64,000 nt of DNA from Quatrionicoccus australiensis (GCF_020510425.1 NZ_JAHBAH010000001.1:2833001-2897000), one strand, 5' to 3'. Positions 43,325 through 53,241 are shown, counted from the stretch's first letter. Notes: generated by a model not told the origin, from the letters alone. Program-made: numbers and translations.

Positions 43325-43722
43325 GCGACCTCGATAACGCGTTGCCCTGGCTGGAGGCGCTCAAGTGGGACGCCGACGGCATGATTCCGGCGATTGCCCA
43401 GGACGAGAACGGGCGCGTCGTGATGTTCGCTTTCATGAATCGCGAGTCGCTGCAGGAAACGGTCAGTTCGGGCAACGCGGTATACTGGTCGCGTTCGCGC
43501 AAGCGCCTGTGGCGCAAGGGCGAAGAGTCCGGACATTTCCAGATAATCAAGTCGATCCGTACCGACTGTGATGGTGATGTCCTGCTGCTGTCGATTGAAC
43601 AGGTCGGCAATATTTCCTGTCATACAGGACGGGTAAGCTGCTTCTTCAATGAATTACAGGCGGAACGATGGGTTCCCGTCGATCCGGTTTTGAAAGACCC
43701 TAAGGAAATCTACGCAAAATGA
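43321..43722 (+). CDS. hisI: Phosphoribosyl-AMP cyclohydrolase
   Basis: Encodes 133 residues. Zinc enzyme opening the adenine ring of [32 protein letters not shown] and TDCDGD followed by the conserved C/H pair in [10 protein letters not shown]. Separate from hisE. GTG start overlapping hisF by four bases. Confidence 0.96.
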   Translation: MSDLDNALPWLEALKWDADGMIPAIAQDENGRVVMFAFMNRESLQETVSSGNAVYWSRSRKRLWRKGEESGHFQIIKSIRTDCDGDVLLLSIEQVGNISCHTGRVSCFFNELQAERWVPVDPVLKDPKEIYAK

Positions 43723-44045
43723 GCACGCATGACATCCTGCACCGTCTCTCCGAGACGCTGGCTTCCCGTCGCAACGCCGACCCGGAAAAATCCTATACCG
43801 CCAAGCTGTTCTCCGAAGGCCCGGATTCGATCCTGAAGAAGATCGGCGAAGAGTGCGCCGAGCTGATCATGGCCGGCAAGGATGGCAAGCGTCTGAACAT
43901 CGTCTGGGAATCGACCGACGTGATCTACCACGTACTCGTCCTGCTCGCCTTCTACGGCTTGAGCATCGAGGACGTTTCCCAGGAAATGCGCCGGCGTGAA
44001 GGCATTTCCGGTATCGACGAAAAGGCGGCACGGGGCGCCAAGTGA
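43719..44045 (+). CDS. hisE: Phosphoribosyl-ATP pyrophosphatase
   Basis: Encodes 108 residues, an all-alpha NTP pyrophosphatase with SYTAKLFSEG, KKIGEECAELIMAGK and ESTDVIYHVLVLL. Cleaves PR-ATP to PR-AMP. Overlaps both neighbours by four bases. Confidence 0.96.
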   Translation: MSTHDILHRLSETLASRRNADPEKSYTAKLFSEGPDSILKKIGEECAELIMAGKDGKRLNIVWESTDVIYHVLVLLAFYGLSIEDVSQEMRRREGISGIDEKAARGAK

Positions 44046-44392
44046 GCGACTGCATTTTCTGCAAGATCGTGGCGGGCCAGATTCCGGCGAAGAAAGTGTT
44101 CGAGGACGAAGACATCCTCGCCTTCAACGACATCAACCCGGCCCGACCGGTCCACGTGCTGGTCATCCCGAAAAAGCACATTACCTCACTGGCCACGGCC
44201 ACGCCCGAGGATACGCTGGTGCTCGGCAAGATTCTCGCCAAGGCCAACGAAATTGCCGTTGCGCAAGGAAGCCCGGACGGCTTCCGTGTCATCATCAACA
44301 CCGGTCGTGTGGGGCAGCAGGAAGTGCCGCATCTACACGCGCATATCGTCGGCGGTCCGGACCCGGTCGGTCCGATGCTGAAACGTATCTAG
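44042..44392 (+). CDS. hinT: HIT-family purine nucleoside phosphoramidase
   Basis: Encodes 116 residues starting at GTG (44042). HIT motif HLHAHIVGG, plus CIFCKIVAGQIPAKKV and VLVIPKKH. Hydrolyses AMP-lysine-type phosphoramidates. It is commonly found after hisE in Proteobacteria. Ten bases before tatA. Confidence 0.95.
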   Translation: MSDCIFCKIVAGQIPAKKVFEDEDILAFNDINPARPVHVLVIPKKHITSLATATPEDTLVLGKILAKANEIAVAQGSPDGFRVIINTGRVGQQEVPHLHAHIVGGPDPVGPMLKRI

Positions 44393-44401
44393 GAGAAAGT
44401 C

Positions 44402-44632
44402 ATGGGCAGTTTTTCCATTTGGCACTGGTTGATCGTTCTGGTCATCGTCATGCTGGTCTTCGGCACCAAGAAATTGCGTAACGTGGGCCAGGACCTGGGC
44501 GGCGCCGTCAAGGGTTTCAAGGATGGTATGAAGGAAGCCACGGCTGACAACAAACCGGCTGAAGAGCAGGCGACGCAGCAGGTCAGTGGCCAGACCATCG
44601 ATGTTGAAGTCAAGGAAAAGACCAAGGGCTAG
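44402..44632 (+). CDS. tatA: Twin-arginine translocase subunit TatA
   Basis: Encodes 76 residues. Single N-terminal membrane helix (about 4-21, [14 protein letters not shown]), then the amphipathic helix [18 protein letters not shown], then an acidic tail. Forms the pore-like oligomer of the folded-protein export system. AGGAG ribosome site. Confidence 0.96.
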   Translation: MGSFSIWHWLIVLVIVMLVFGTKKLRNVGQDLGGAVKGFKDGMKEATADNKPAEEQATQQVSGQTIDVEVKEKTKG

Positions 44633-44644
44633 GAGCCAGTTGTC

Positions 44645-44703
44645 AGGATTGAGGATCGAGTGAATATGTTGCTCGATCCGCGCTCCTGAATCCTCGATCC
44701 CAG
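44645..44703. repeat. Nested inverted repeat between tatA and tatB
   Basis: GGATCGAG (44653-44660), loop, CTCGATCC (44672-44679), with a further TCCTGAATCCTCGATCC arm related to the 5' TCAGGATTGAGG. It fills the unusually long 77-base tatA-tatB gap. It may be an mRNA hairpin that sets the TatA:TatB ratio or a small mobile repeat. Confidence 0.65.
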
Positions 44704-44709
44704 GAATCT

Positions 44710-45099
44710 ATGTTCGATATCGGCTTTTCTGAACTCATCGTCATCGCCATCGTGGCGCTGGTCGTCATCGGTCCCGAGCGCCTGCCCAAGGTGGCGCGCA
44801 CGCTCGGCCTCCTGCTCGGGCGGGCGCAGCGCTACGTCAATGATGTCAAATCCGACATCAGTCGCGAGATGCAACTGGACGAGCTGAAAAAGCTGCAGTC
44901 CCAGGTTGCCGAATCGGCCCGCACGCTGGAAAGCTCGGTGCGCAGCGAGTTTGACGCAGCCCAGAGTACGCTGGCTTCGCCCTTCCAGGAAGCTCAGTCG
45001 GCGGTTGCCGAGCTTGAGGCAACAGCCCAGTCTGCCGTGCAAGAGTCGCCTGTTGCCACCCCGTCTGTCGTTACCCCGCCGGAAAAAACCGCAGCATGA
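44710..45099 (+). CDS. tatB: Twin-arginine translocase subunit TatB
   Basis: Encodes 129 residues. Single membrane helix [20 protein letters not shown], the [13 protein letters not shown] motif, a long amphipathic helix and a Ser/Ala/Pro tail. Acts with TatC as substrate receptor. ATGA overlap with tatC. Confidence 0.96.
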   Translation: MFDIGFSELIVIAIVALVVIGPERLPKVARTLGLLLGRAQRYVNDVKSDISREMQLDELKKLQSQVAESARTLESSVRSEFDAAQSTLASPFQEAQSAVAELEATAQSAVQESPVATPSVVTPPEKTAA

Positions 45100-45896
45100 G
45101 CGACAGCCCGGAAGAGTCTTTCATTTCGCATCTGGTCGAATTGCGCGATCGCCTGCTACGCAGCCTGATCGCGGTTGGCGTGGTGCTCGGCATTCTCTGC
45201 TTCTACCCCGGTCCTGGTGATATCTACGATTTCCTGGCGGCGCCGCTGACGAGCGCCCTGCCGGAAGGGACCAAGATGGTTGCGATCGGCGTCATCACGC
45301 CGTTCATGGTGCCGCTCAAGGTGACCGCCATGGTCGCCTTCGTGCTTGCCCTGCCGTTCATCCTTTACCAGGCCTGGGCTTTCATCGCGCCCGGTCTGTA
45401 CGACCATGAAAAGCGCCTGGGCATTCCGCTGATCATTTCCAGCACCTTCCTGTTCATGCTCGGCATGGCCTTCTGCTACTACTTCGTGTTCGGCCAGGTC
45501 TTCCATTTCATCACCGGTTTTGCCCCGAAGAGCATCACGCCGGCGCCGGATATCGAAGCCTACCTGTCCTTTGTGATGACCATGTTCCTCGCCTTCGGCC
45601 TGGCTTTCGAGGTGCCGGTGGCGCTCGTCGTGCTGGTCAAGCTCGGCGTGGTGACCGTGGAAAAGCTCAAGGAATGGCGCTCCTACTTCATCGTCGGCGC
45701 ATTTGTCGTCGCTGCGGTGGTGACGCCGCCGGACGTGGTGTCGCAACTGGCACTGGCGATTCCGATGTGCCTGCTCTACGAGTTGGGCATCCTGGCCTCG
45801 CATCTGGTTTCCAAGCCTCGCGCCCCAGCGGTCGACGCGGCTGCCGAGGCCGAAATGGATGCTGCCGAAGCCGCTTTCCGCAACCTGGAAAAGTAG
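45096..45896 (+). CDS. tatC: Twin-arginine translocase subunit TatC
   Basis: Encodes 266 residues with six membrane segments. [16 protein letters not shown] at the start, [34 protein letters not shown] and [19 protein letters not shown]. Binds the twin-Arg signal peptide. Its stop adjoins that of the convergent amidotransferase gene without a gap. Confidence 0.97.
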   Translation: MSDSPEESFISHLVELRDRLLRSLIAVGVVLGILCFYPGPGDIYDFLAAPLTSALPEGTKMVAIGVITPFMVPLKVTAMVAFVLALPFILYQAWAFIAPGLYDHEKRLGIPLIISSTFLFMLGMAFCYYFVFGQVFHFITGFAPKSITPAPDIEAYLSFVMTMFLAFGLAFEVPVALVVLVKLGVVTVEKLKEWRSYFIVGAFVVAAVVTPPDVVSQLALAIPMCLLYELGILASHLVSKPRAPAVDAAAEAEMDAAEAAFRNLEK

Positions 45897-46703
45897 TCAG
45901 CCGGCCTTCTTGACGGGGCCGGGCATGGTTTCCCGCCTCTCCACGACATCGCCCTCGGCAAACCACCACAGGGTGCCGGGCGGCATTTCCTGCCAGCGTT
46001 CATTGTCGGTCAGCGGCAGGGTGGCAATGACGGCAACCCGGTCATGGAAATTGGTCAGGGCACGGAAGTCGACCGTAATGTCCTGATCGTTCAGGTGTGC
46101 TTCGGCAAACGGCGCCTGCCGGATGATGTAGCTGAGCCGGGTCGAGGCATGCGCAAACAGCCAGTCGCCATTCGAGAGCAGGAAATTGAACTCGCCGTGG
46201 CGAGCGACCTCAAGAGTCAGTGCGTGCAGGGCGGCAAACAATTCGGCATGCGCCGGGCAATGGCTGCCGAAGCGCTGGCGCAATTGCTGCAACAGCCAGC
46301 AGAAGGCGCGCTCGCTGTCGGTCAGGCCGACCGGGAGAAAGTTGCCATCCAGTTCGGGCGCGAAATTCAGCAGATTGCCGTTGTGCGCAAAGATCCAGTA
46401 TTGCCCCCACAGTTCACGCCGGAAGGGATGCGTGTTCTCGAGGCCGATGGCCCCCTGGGTCGCCTTGCGGATATGGGCGATGACGTTCGTCGACTTGATC
46501 GGATACTGGCGAACCAGTTCGGCCACCGGTGAGGTGCAGGAGGGATTCGGGTCGAGGAAGAGCCGCGTGCCCCGGCCTTCGAAAAAGGCGATGCCCCAGC
46601 CGTCGGAATGCACGTCGGTGGCGCCGCCGCGGGCCTGGAAGCCGGTGAACGAAAAACAGATATCGGTCGGGACGTTGGCATTCATGCCCAGTAGCTGGCA
46701 CAT
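45897..46703 (-). CDS. Class II glutamine amidotransferase (YafJ family)
   Basis: Encodes 268 residues. N-terminal nucleophile Cys2 (MCQLLGMNAN). Ntn glutaminase marks: DGWGIAFFEG, AHIRKATQGAIGLENTHPF and FAHNGNL. There is no synthase domain, so it makes ammonia or hydrolyses an amide for an unknown partner. Three bases after the DegS-like protease gene, with CAGGAG upstream, so the two form an operon. Confidence 0.93.
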   Translation of the reverse strand: MCQLLGMNANVPTDICFSFTGFQARGGATDVHSDGWGIAFFEGRGTRLFLDPNPSCTSPVAELVRQYPIKSTNVIAHIRKATQGAIGLENTHPFRRELWGQYWIFAHNGNLLNFAPELDGNFLPVGLTDSERAFCWLLQQLRQRFGSHCPAHAELFAALHALTLEVARHGEFNFLLSNGDWLFAHASTRLSYIIRQAPFAEAHLNDQDITVDFRALTNFHDRVAVIATLPLTDNERWQEMPPGTLWWFAEGDVVERRETMPGPVKKAG

Positions 46704-46706
46704 GGC

Positions 46707-47858
46707 TTACTCCTGGGGTGCCCGCAGGGCCGGCCGTTTGCCGATCTTGACCTGGACTTCGAGAATGTTCTTGTCGCGGCGCAGGCGGAAGGGCGTGCGC
46801 TCGTCCGGTTTGAGGGCGGCGATCAGGTCGAGCATGACCTGCGGATCCTTGACTGGTTTGCCGGCCACTGCGAGCAGGACGTCGCCGGGGCGGATGCCGG
46901 CGCTGTCGGCCGGGCTGCTGCGTACGACACCGGCGATCAGCGCGCCCTCGGTGTCGGGCAGGCCGAAGGACTCGGCGAGTTCGGCGGTGATTTCCTGGGC
47001 TTCGACGCCGATCCAGCCGCGCGTGACGGCGCCGTTCTGGATGATCTGCTCCATGATGCTCTTGATGCTGGAGACCGGTATGGCGAAGCCGATGCCGAGC
47101 GAGCCGCCGGTGCGCGAGTAGATCGCAGTGTTGATGCCGACCAAGTTGCCGTAGATATCGACCAGGGCGCCGCCCGAATTGCCGGGGTTGATCGCCGCAT
47201 CGGTCTGGATGAAATTCTCGAAGGTGTTGATGCCGAGGTGCGAACGGCCGAGTGCCGAGACGATGCCCATGGTCACCGTCTGGCCGACGCCGAACGGATT
47301 GCCGATGGCGAGGACGACATCGCCGACGCGCAGGTTGTCCATCTGGCCGAAGGAGATGGCCGGCAGCTTGTCGGCCTTGATCTGCAGGATGGCGAGATCG
47401 GACTCGGGGTCGCTGCCGATGACTTTTGCTTTGAGCGTGCGCCCGTCGTTCAATGAAACCTGGATGTCGTCGGCCGCTTCGATGACGTGGTAGTTGGTCA
47501 GGACATAGCCGTTGGCGCTGACGATGACGCCCGAGCCGAGCCCGGAATTGCGCTGCGGCTGGCCTTCCGGGCGGTCGCCGAAGAAATGGCGGAAAATCGG
47601 GTCATCGAACAGCGGATGGCGTTGCGCCTTGATTTCCTGTGTCGTGTAGATATGCACGACGGAGGGCAGGGCCGAGCGCGCGGCATCACGGTAGGAACCC
47701 GGGGTGCGCGCTTCTTCGCCGGCAATGGCGGGCGCTTCCTGGAGGGCGACGACGCCGCCGCGATGGGGCAGCCACTCGGGTTTCAGGGTGGTGACGACGA
47801 ACAGAATGGCGACCGCAACAGTCACCGTTTGTGCAAAAATCAGCCACAACCTCTGCAT
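46707..47858 (-). CDS. Membrane-anchored trypsin-like protease (DegS/DegQ family)
   Basis: Encodes 383 residues. One N-terminal membrane anchor (about 5-24), then the protease domain with His124 (TNYHVIEA), Asp154 (ESDLAILQI) and Ser228 ([10 protein letters not shown]), then a single PDZ domain (about 285-375). Anchor plus one PDZ matches DegS, the stress sensor that cuts RseA; DegQ/MucD forms have two PDZ domains or a cleaved signal. Starts at the ATG at 47858, whose codon overlaps the divergent Nif3-like gene. Confidence 0.92.
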   Translation of the reverse strand: MQRLWLIFAQTVTVAVAILFVVTTLKPEWLPHRGGVVALQEAPAIAGEEARTPGSYRDAARSALPSVVHIYTTQEIKAQRHPLFDDPIFRHFFGDRPEGQPQRNSGLGSGVIVSANGYVLTNYHVIEAADDIQVSLNDGRTLKAKVIGSDPESDLAILQIKADKLPAISFGQMDNLRVGDVVLAIGNPFGVGQTVTMGIVSALGRSHLGINTFENFIQTDAAINPGNSGGALVDIYGNLVGINTAIYSRTGGSLGIGFAIPVSSIKSIMEQIIQNGAVTRGWIGVEAQEITAELAESFGLPDTEGALIAGVVRSSPADSAGIRPGDVLLAVAGKPVKDPQVMLDLIAALKPDERTPFRLRRDKNILEVQVKIGKRPALRAPQE

Positions 47859-48618
47859 GAAAGACCGTATCGTGAAATGTGAAGCGCTGGTGGAATATCT
47901 GGATGGATTACTTGAGCTCGCCAAGTTCCGGGATTATTGCCCAAATGGCCTGCAAGTGGAAGGACGCCCGGTCATCCGGCGCATCGTGGCCGGGGTGACG
48001 GCCAGTCAGGCGCTGCTCGACGCAGCGGTCGACTGTGCTGCTGATGCCATTCTGGTGCATCACGGCTATTTCTGGAAAGGCGAGGATGGGCGTATCACCG
48101 GCATACGCAAACGCCGCCTGGGTACCTTGCTCAATCACGATATCAATCTGCTGGCCTATCATCTGCCGCTCGATGCCCATCCGCTGCTCGGCAACAACGC
48201 CCAACTGGCGAGTCGCATGGGCTGGCTGCCGGAGGGGCGTTTTGGCGAGCAGGAAATTGCCTGGCTGGGGCAGTCGACCGCTACGGACAATGCCGGCGCA
48301 CTGGCCGCCAGGCTGGAAAAATTGCTGGGACGCCAGCCCTTGCTGATCGGCGACCCGGCGCGGCCGATCCGGCGGATTGCCTGGTGTTCAGGCGGTGCGC
48401 AGGGCTATTTCGAGCAGGCGATCGCGCTCGGGGTCGATGCCTATGTTTCCGGCGAGATTTCCGAACAGACCGTGCATCTGGCGAGGGAAAGCGGCGTCGC
48501 CTACCTGGCTTGCGGCCACCATGCGACCGAGCGTTTCGGGGTGCAGGCACTGGCGGCGCATCTGAGCGAAAAGTTCGCTCTCGACTGCCGTTTCATCGAT
48601 ATCGACAATCCGGTCTAG
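47857..48618 (+). CDS. Nif3/YbgI-type dinuclear metal protein
   Basis: Encodes 253 residues. Nif3-family signatures: [73 protein letters not shown]. The histidines and Glu form the two-metal site. Some members are GTP cyclohydrolase-like; the true role is unclear. The start at 47857 overlaps the start of the protease gene on the other strand; a GTG at 47872 is an alternative. Its stop shares CTAG with the convergent FimV-like gene. Confidence 0.92.
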   Translation: MKDRIVKCEALVEYLDGLLELAKFRDYCPNGLQVEGRPVIRRIVAGVTASQALLDAAVDCAADAILVHHGYFWKGEDGRITGIRKRRLGTLLNHDINLLAYHLPLDAHPLLGNNAQLASRMGWLPEGRFGEQEIAWLGQSTATDNAGALAARLEKLLGRQPLLIGDPARPIRRIAWCSGGAQGYFEQAIALGVDAYVSGEISEQTVHLARESGVAYLACGHHATERFGVQALAAHLSEKFALDCRFIDIDNPV

Positions 48619-49652
48619 CGGGCGGCCCGCGTCGTCGGGCGGCGGCTGACGAAATGGGCAACTCCGGCGGCGACCAGGCCGCCGACCAGCGTGCTGAGCA
48701 GGAGCTGCAGCCAGTTGTTGCCGGATCCCCTGCGGGCTGCCGCCGGGACCGGTGCGCTGGTCGTGATGGCCGGCTGCTGCAGGCTTTGCGCGAGTTGCAG
48801 CTCATGCTTGGCGGTCAGCATTTCGGTACTCAGGGTCAGCGAAGTGTGCAGGGCATCCATTTCCTGGTTGAGCGTGCTCAGCGAGGTTTCCATCCTGAGT
48901 ACGCGTTGTTCCATCTCGGAGCCCGGATTGCCGGCCGCCGGTGGATTTTCGGCTATACCGAAGTCGACCGGTGCTGCGCTCAGTACCAGACGGTCGCCTG
49001 TGCTCGGCATGGCTTGCGTGCTGCGCGGTGCGATTTCGCTGCTTGTCTGCGGGCGCGGTGGCGTCGAATTGGCGGCGGCGCGGCGTTCAGGTGCCTTGGA
49101 GGGCGGCGCGGCTTTAGCCTGTTTGCCGCGGTTGGGCGCCTGGCTTGTCTTGGTCGCGGGCGGCGAGGCCGGGGCGAGTGCTGGCCGCGGCGGTGTGCTG
49201 CGAGGCGCGGGATTGCTTTCGATTGCGACGGTTCCCGGTAGCGGCGCTTCCGGCATCAGAACGTAAGTGCGCTGCAAGTCAATGCCGCAACCGGCTTTCA
49301 GATTGATGCTGAAGACCGGTTCGGCGAGCGGCTTGCTGCCGATGAGCAGCAGGTGTGTTCCATTCCTGTTCTGCACCAAGCGAATGCGGGCATTGGTGAT
49401 GACCGGCAGGTCGGCGCCAGGGATCGGGGCCAGCGTGAAACAGGCGGCATCGTTGATTTCCCTGGCGTTGCCGGTCAGCGGGATTTCCGCCAGCAATTCC
49501 TCACCGATGCGCGAGTGCAGGTTGATTTCACCGAGCCCTGCAGCGCCGGCAACGCTGCTCAGCAAGGTGCTGGCGAGCATGAGGCGGCGCATCAGGGGCA
49601 GGGTGGCTCGCTTTGTTTTTGCGAGGCGGCCTGTTGTTCTCGTTAATTCCAT
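48615..49652 (-). CDS. FimV-like protein with C-terminal membrane anchor
   Basis: Encodes 345 residues. Signal sequence near the start ([19 protein letters not shown]), then the FimV N-terminal domain ([44 protein letters not shown]), a long Pro/Ala/Ser linker, a coiled-coil (about 255-300) and a membrane segment (about 315-335). Full FimV proteins reach about 900 residues with a LysM motif and a TPR C-terminus; those are missing. It may attach to the cell wall or poles. Start ATG 49652 is uncertain. Confidence 0.78.
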   Translation of the reverse strand: MELTRTTGRLAKTKRATLPLMRRLMLASTLLSSVAGAAGLGEINLHSRIGEELLAEIPLTGNAREINDAACFTLAPIPGADLPVITNARIRLVQNRNGTHLLLIGSKPLAEPVFSINLKAGCGIDLQRTYVLMPEAPLPGTVAIESNPAPRSTPPRPALAPASPPATKTSQAPNRGKQAKAAPPSKAPERRAAANSTPPRPQTSSEIAPRSTQAMPSTGDRLVLSAAPVDFGIAENPPAAGNPGSEMEQRVLRMETSLSTLNQEMDALHTSLTLSTEMLTAKHELQLAQSLQQPAITTSAPVPAAARRGSGNNWLQLLLSTLVGGLVAAGVAHFVSRRPTTRAAR

Positions 49653-49727
49653 TCCGGCATTGTACTGGCGACAGATGGGTGAAATATTGCACACTTCTCA
49701 GCTGCTTTTTCGTTCAGGGTGAATTTT

Positions 49728-50429
49728 ATGCCATTTGTTTTTTCTCCGGTTGCCAATTCGGCTTTGCCGGTTGCGGGTAGCGATCAGTTGTTTCCGGTGC
49801 GCCGCGTGTTTTGTGTCGGGCGCAATTACGCCGAGCATGCGCGCGAAATGGGCGCGATCGATCAGGCCGACGGACGCGAGCCGCCGTTCTTTTTCATGAA
49901 GCCGGGCGATGCGCTTGTGGGTGGTGACGGTGAACTGGCGGTGGCCTATCCGCCGCAGACGGCCAATCTGCACCATGAAGTCGAGCTGGTTGTCGCATTG
50001 CGCGCCGGCGGTGCCGACGTAGCGGTCGACGCGGCAAAAGAGCTGATTTTCGGCTACGCGGTCGGCCTCGATCTGACCCGGCGCGATCTGCAGGCGCGCG
50101 CCAAGGAGAAAGGCCATCCCTGGGACATGGGCAAGGGCTTCGACCAGTCGGCGGTGATCAGCGTGATCCAGCCGGTTGCGCAGTGCGGCCATCCGGACAG
50201 TGGACGGATCTGGCTGACGGTCAATGGGCAGGTCCGTCAGGACGGCGATCTCGCCTCGATGATGTGGAAAGTGGCGGACATCATTGCCAATCTGTCGCAG
50301 TCGGTATGTCTGGCGGCCGGCGACCTGATCTATACCGGTACGCCGGCCGGTGTCGGCCCTCTGCTGCGGGGTGATGTGCTGGCGGCAGGAGTTGACGGCG
50401 TGGCGCGCCTGCAGGCGCGCATCGTCTGA
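49728..50429 (+). CDS. Fumarylacetoacetate hydrolase family protein
   Basis: Encodes 233 residues. FAH fold with VFCVGRNYAEHAREMG, EPPFFFMKPGDALVG, the metal site HHEVELVVAL, and DLTRRDLQ, KGFDQSAV, LIYTGTPAGVGPL. Likely cleaves a C-C bond in a beta-diketone, or is an oxaloacetate tautomerase/decarboxylase as found for some members. ATG 49728 preferred over GTG 49719 because AGGGTGA is at the right distance. A bidirectional terminator follows. Confidence 0.93.
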   Translation: MPFVFSPVANSALPVAGSDQLFPVRRVFCVGRNYAEHAREMGAIDQADGREPPFFFMKPGDALVGGDGELAVAYPPQTANLHHEVELVVALRAGGADVAVDAAKELIFGYAVGLDLTRRDLQARAKEKGHPWDMGKGFDQSAVISVIQPVAQCGHPDSGRIWLTVNGQVRQDGDLASMMWKVADIIANLSQSVCLAAGDLIYTGTPAGVGPLLRGDVLAAGVDGVARLQARIV

Positions 50430-50437
50430 GTGCAATG

Positions 50438-50466
50438 AAAAACGGCGGCCATGTGCCGCCGTTTTT
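50438..50466. terminator. Bidirectional terminator between FAH-family gene and paaK
   Basis: AAAAACGGCGGC (50438-50449), loop CATGT, GCCGCCGTTTTT (50455-50466): 12-bp stem between convergent genes. Confidence 0.93.
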
Positions 50467-50477
50467 CAGCTTGTCGC

Positions 50478-51773
50478 TTATTTTGGCCGCTTGTCGATGA
50501 CGCGCCTGGCTTTGCCGACCGAGCGCTCGATGCCGCCGATTTCGACCACGTCGATCTTGGCCGAAATGCCGATGTAGGACTTGATGTGGTGCTGCAGGTC
50601 GTGCGCCACGAATTCCTTTTCTGGGCCGCTGGCAAACTCGAATTCGGGCTTCAGCTCGACATTCACCTTCATCGAGTCGAGGTGGCCGTCGCGGGTGACT
50701 TCCAGCACGTAATGCGGCGACAGCTTGGGCTGGCGGAGGATCAACTCTTCGATCTGCGACGGGAAGACATTGACGCCGCGGATGATCAGCATATCGTCCG
50801 AACGGCCGGTGATCTTGCCGATGCGACGCATCGAGCGGGCGGTTGGCGGCAGCAGCCGGGTCAGGTCGCGGGTGCGATAGCGGATGACCGGCATCGCTTC
50901 CTTGGTCAGCGAAGTGAAAACGAGTTCGCCCTCGCTGCCATCGGGCAGGACTTCGCCGGTCAGCGGGTCGATGACTTCGGCGTAGAAATGGTCTTCCCAG
51001 ATCACCGGGCCGTCCTTGGTCTCGGCGCACTCGTTGGCGACGCCCGGGCCGATCACTTCGGACAGGCCGTAGATGTCGATGGCGTCGATATCAAAGGCCT
51101 TTTCGATCTCGCCACGCATGGCGTCGGTCCACGGTTCGGCGCCGTGGATGCCGATGCGCAATTCGGTGCTGCGCGGATCGATACCCTGGCGGCGGAACTC
51201 GTCGGCGATGTTGAGCATGTAGGACGGCGTCACCATGATGATGTTCGGCTTGAAATCGCAGATCAGCTGGACCTGCTTTTCGGTCTGCCCGCCGGACATC
51301 GGGATCACCGTGCAGCCGAGCTTTTCGGCGCCGTAGTGGGCGCCCAGGCCGCCGGTGAACAGGCCGTAGCCGTAGGCGACATGCACGATGTCGCCCTTGC
51401 GCCCGCCGGAAGCGTAGATCGAACGGGCGATCAACTCAGCCCAGGTGTCGATGTCCTTCTGCGTGTAGCCGACGACGGTCGGCTTGCCGGTCGTGCCGCT
51501 CGAGGCGTGGATGCGCACGACGTCCTGGCGCGGTACGGCAAACATGCCGTAGGGGTAGTTGTCGCGCAGATCCTGCTTGGTGGTGAACGGAAATCTGGCG
51601 ATATCGGACAACTGGCGGAAGTCATCCGGATGGACGCCGGCGGCGTCGAACTTTGCCTTGTAGTGCGGCACATTGGCGTAGACGTGCTGCAGTGTCCATT
51701 TGAGACGTTCTGTCTGGAGTGCCACGATTTCGTCGCGGCTGGCGGTTTCTATGGCGTGCAGGCCTTTATTCAT
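50478..51773 (-). CDS. paaK: Phenylacetate-CoA ligase
   Basis: Encodes 431 residues starting MNKGLHAIETASRDE. AMP-forming ligase: SSGTTGKPTVVGYTQKD, YGLSEVIGPGVANEC, YRTRDLTRLL and a mobile C-terminal domain. Activates phenylacetate to phenylacetyl-CoA. The rest of the paa pathway is not in the window; anaerobic aromatic degraders often keep a solo paaK. AGGAGGAG upstream fixes the start. Homologues with other aryl-acid substrates are possible. Confidence 0.95.
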   Translation of the reverse strand: MNKGLHAIETASRDEIVALQTERLKWTLQHVYANVPHYKAKFDAAGVHPDDFRQLSDIARFPFTTKQDLRDNYPYGMFAVPRQDVVRIHASSGTTGKPTVVGYTQKDIDTWAELIARSIYASGGRKGDIVHVAYGYGLFTGGLGAHYGAEKLGCTVIPMSGGQTEKQVQLICDFKPNIIMVTPSYMLNIADEFRRQGIDPRSTELRIGIHGAEPWTDAMRGEIEKAFDIDAIDIYGLSEVIGPGVANECAETKDGPVIWEDHFYAEVIDPLTGEVLPDGSEGELVFTSLTKEAMPVIRYRTRDLTRLLPPTARSMRRIGKITGRSDDMLIIRGVNVFPSQIEELILRQPKLSPHYVLEVTRDGHLDSMKVNVELKPEFEFASGPEKEFVAHDLQHHIKSYIGISAKIDVVEIGGIERSVGKARRVIDKRPK

Positions 51774-51900
51774 TATGTAACTCCTCCTCAGCCCCGAATT
51801 TTCGTTTGCCGACCGGAAGCCGCGCTTGAGCCAGATCAATTCTGCATGTTTTTGCCGGTCGACCGCTGGCCGGCAAATGCCGCATGCGACAATTCCCGTC

Positions 51901-53241
51901 ATGCTTCTTGCCGCCGTCCGCGGGCTTCTTGCCCATGCCTTCCCGATCCTGATCGCCCAGCTTTCCTCCATCGGCATGATGGTGGTCGATACCGCCGTGC
52001 TCGGCCATGTCAGTCCGCTCGACCTGGCGGCGGTGGCCATTGGCGGCGGTATTCACATTTCGGTGGTGTTCGCGCTGGTCGGCATTCTGCAGGCGGTGGC
52101 GCCGCTGGTTGCGCACCTGCACGGCGCGCGGCGCGACGGGGAGGTGGCCGGTGTCCTGCAGCAGGGATTCTGGCTGGCCTTGCTGCTGAGTGTGCCGGGC
52201 GTGCTGTTTCTGACCCATCCCGGTGCTGTACTCGGCATGGCGGGAATGGAAGCGGCGGTCGAGAGCAAGGTCCGGTTGTACCTCGCGATGCTGGCCTGGA
52301 GTTTGCCGGCCTCGCTTTGCTATCGGACTTTCTATGCCTTCTGTAATGCACTGGGGCGACCGCGCGTACTGATGGTGATCGGGTTGGCGGCGCTGCCGCT
52401 GCATGCTGTCCTGGCCTGGGGCTTCGCCCTGCAAGGCTGGCTGGGCGAAGCATTGGGTGTGGCCGGCTGCGCCCTGTCCAATATCGTGATCGCCTGGGTG
52501 GCCTGTCTGGCGGCCGGCGCGTATCTCGCCTACGGGCCGCTGGGGGTGCGTTACCGGCCGTTCTCCGACTGGAAAAAGCCGGACGGGAAAACCTGGCGGG
52601 AGTTGTTGCGCCTTGGTTTGCCGATGGGCTTTTCCAATCTGGTGGAGATTACGGCGTTTACGCTGATTGCCCTGTTTGTCGCGCCCTTGGGGGCAGAGAT
52701 CGTGGCCGGGCATCGTATCGTCGCCAATCTGGCCGCGCTTTGTTACATGCTTCCCCTGTCGCTGGCGATTGCGACGCTTTCCGCTGTCGGGCAGGCGGTC
52801 GGGGCGCGCGACTGGCCGCGGGCGCATGCCGTGATCGGTGCCGGCCTGCTGCTCGCCGCCGGCTTGTCGACTCTGCTCGGTGGATTGCTCTGGCTGGCAG
52901 CAGCGCCGCTGGTGGCTGCCTACACGGATGATCCTGGTGTGCGGGCGGTGGCCATGAGTCTGGTTGCCTATATTGCCCTCTATCAGTTCTTTGATGCCTT
53001 GCAGACGGTTGCCGGCCATGTTTTGCGTGCCTACCGGGTGACCTTCGTGCCGATGTTGATCCAGACTTTCTGTTTCTGGGGTGTCGGCCTGTGGGGCGGC
53101 TGGTGGCTGTGTTATCACGCTTCGCCTCCGCTCGGCATCGACGGTTTCTGGCTCGGCTCGGTGGCCAGCCTGGTGTGTGCCGCGCTCTTGCTGGGGCCGT
53201 TGCTATGGCAGGCGGTTCGAGGTACGGAATCGGCGCCGTAA
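51901..53241 (+). CDS. MATE-family multidrug efflux transporter
   Basis: Encodes 446 residues with 12 membrane segments in two related halves: PILIAQLSSIGMMVVDTAVLGH in the first and GLPMGFSNLVEITAFTLIALFV in the second. NorM-type exporters exchange cationic drugs for Na+ or H+. The start ATG 51901 is the first that gives a normal MATE N-terminus. The 127-base gap to paaK contains one copy of a 10-bp palindrome found six times in the window. Confidence 0.92.
   Translation: MLLAAVRGLLAHAFPILIAQLSSIGMMVVDTAVLGHVSPLDLAAVAIGGGIHISVVFALVGILQAVAPLVAHLHGARRDGEVAGVLQQGFWLALLLSVPGVLFLTHPGAVLGMAGMEAAVESKVRLYLAMLAWSLPASLCYRTFYAFCNALGRPRVLMVIGLAALPLHAVLAWGFALQGWLGEALGVAGCALSNIVIAWVACLAAGAYLAYGPLGVRYRPFSDWKKPDGKTWRELLRLGLPMGFSNLVEITAFTLIALFVAPLGAEIVAGHRIVANLAALCYMLPLSLAIATLSAVGQAVGARDWPRAHAVIGAGLLLAAGLSTLLGGLLWLAAAPLVAAYTDDPGVRAVAMSLVAYIALYQFFDALQTVAGHVLRAYRVTFVPMLIQTFCFWGVGLWGGWWLCYHASPPLGIDGFWLGSVASLVCAALLLGPLLWQAVRGTESAP

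Noticed and set aside
50451..52346. 631-codon plus-strand open frame over paaK
   Set aside because: Antisense to paaK, runs through a terminator stem, and its product is low-complexity His/Asp/Gly-rich with no family match.
51766..53118. 450-codon minus-strand open frame over the MATE gene
   Set aside because: Antisense shadow rich in Gln/Arg/His with no domain.
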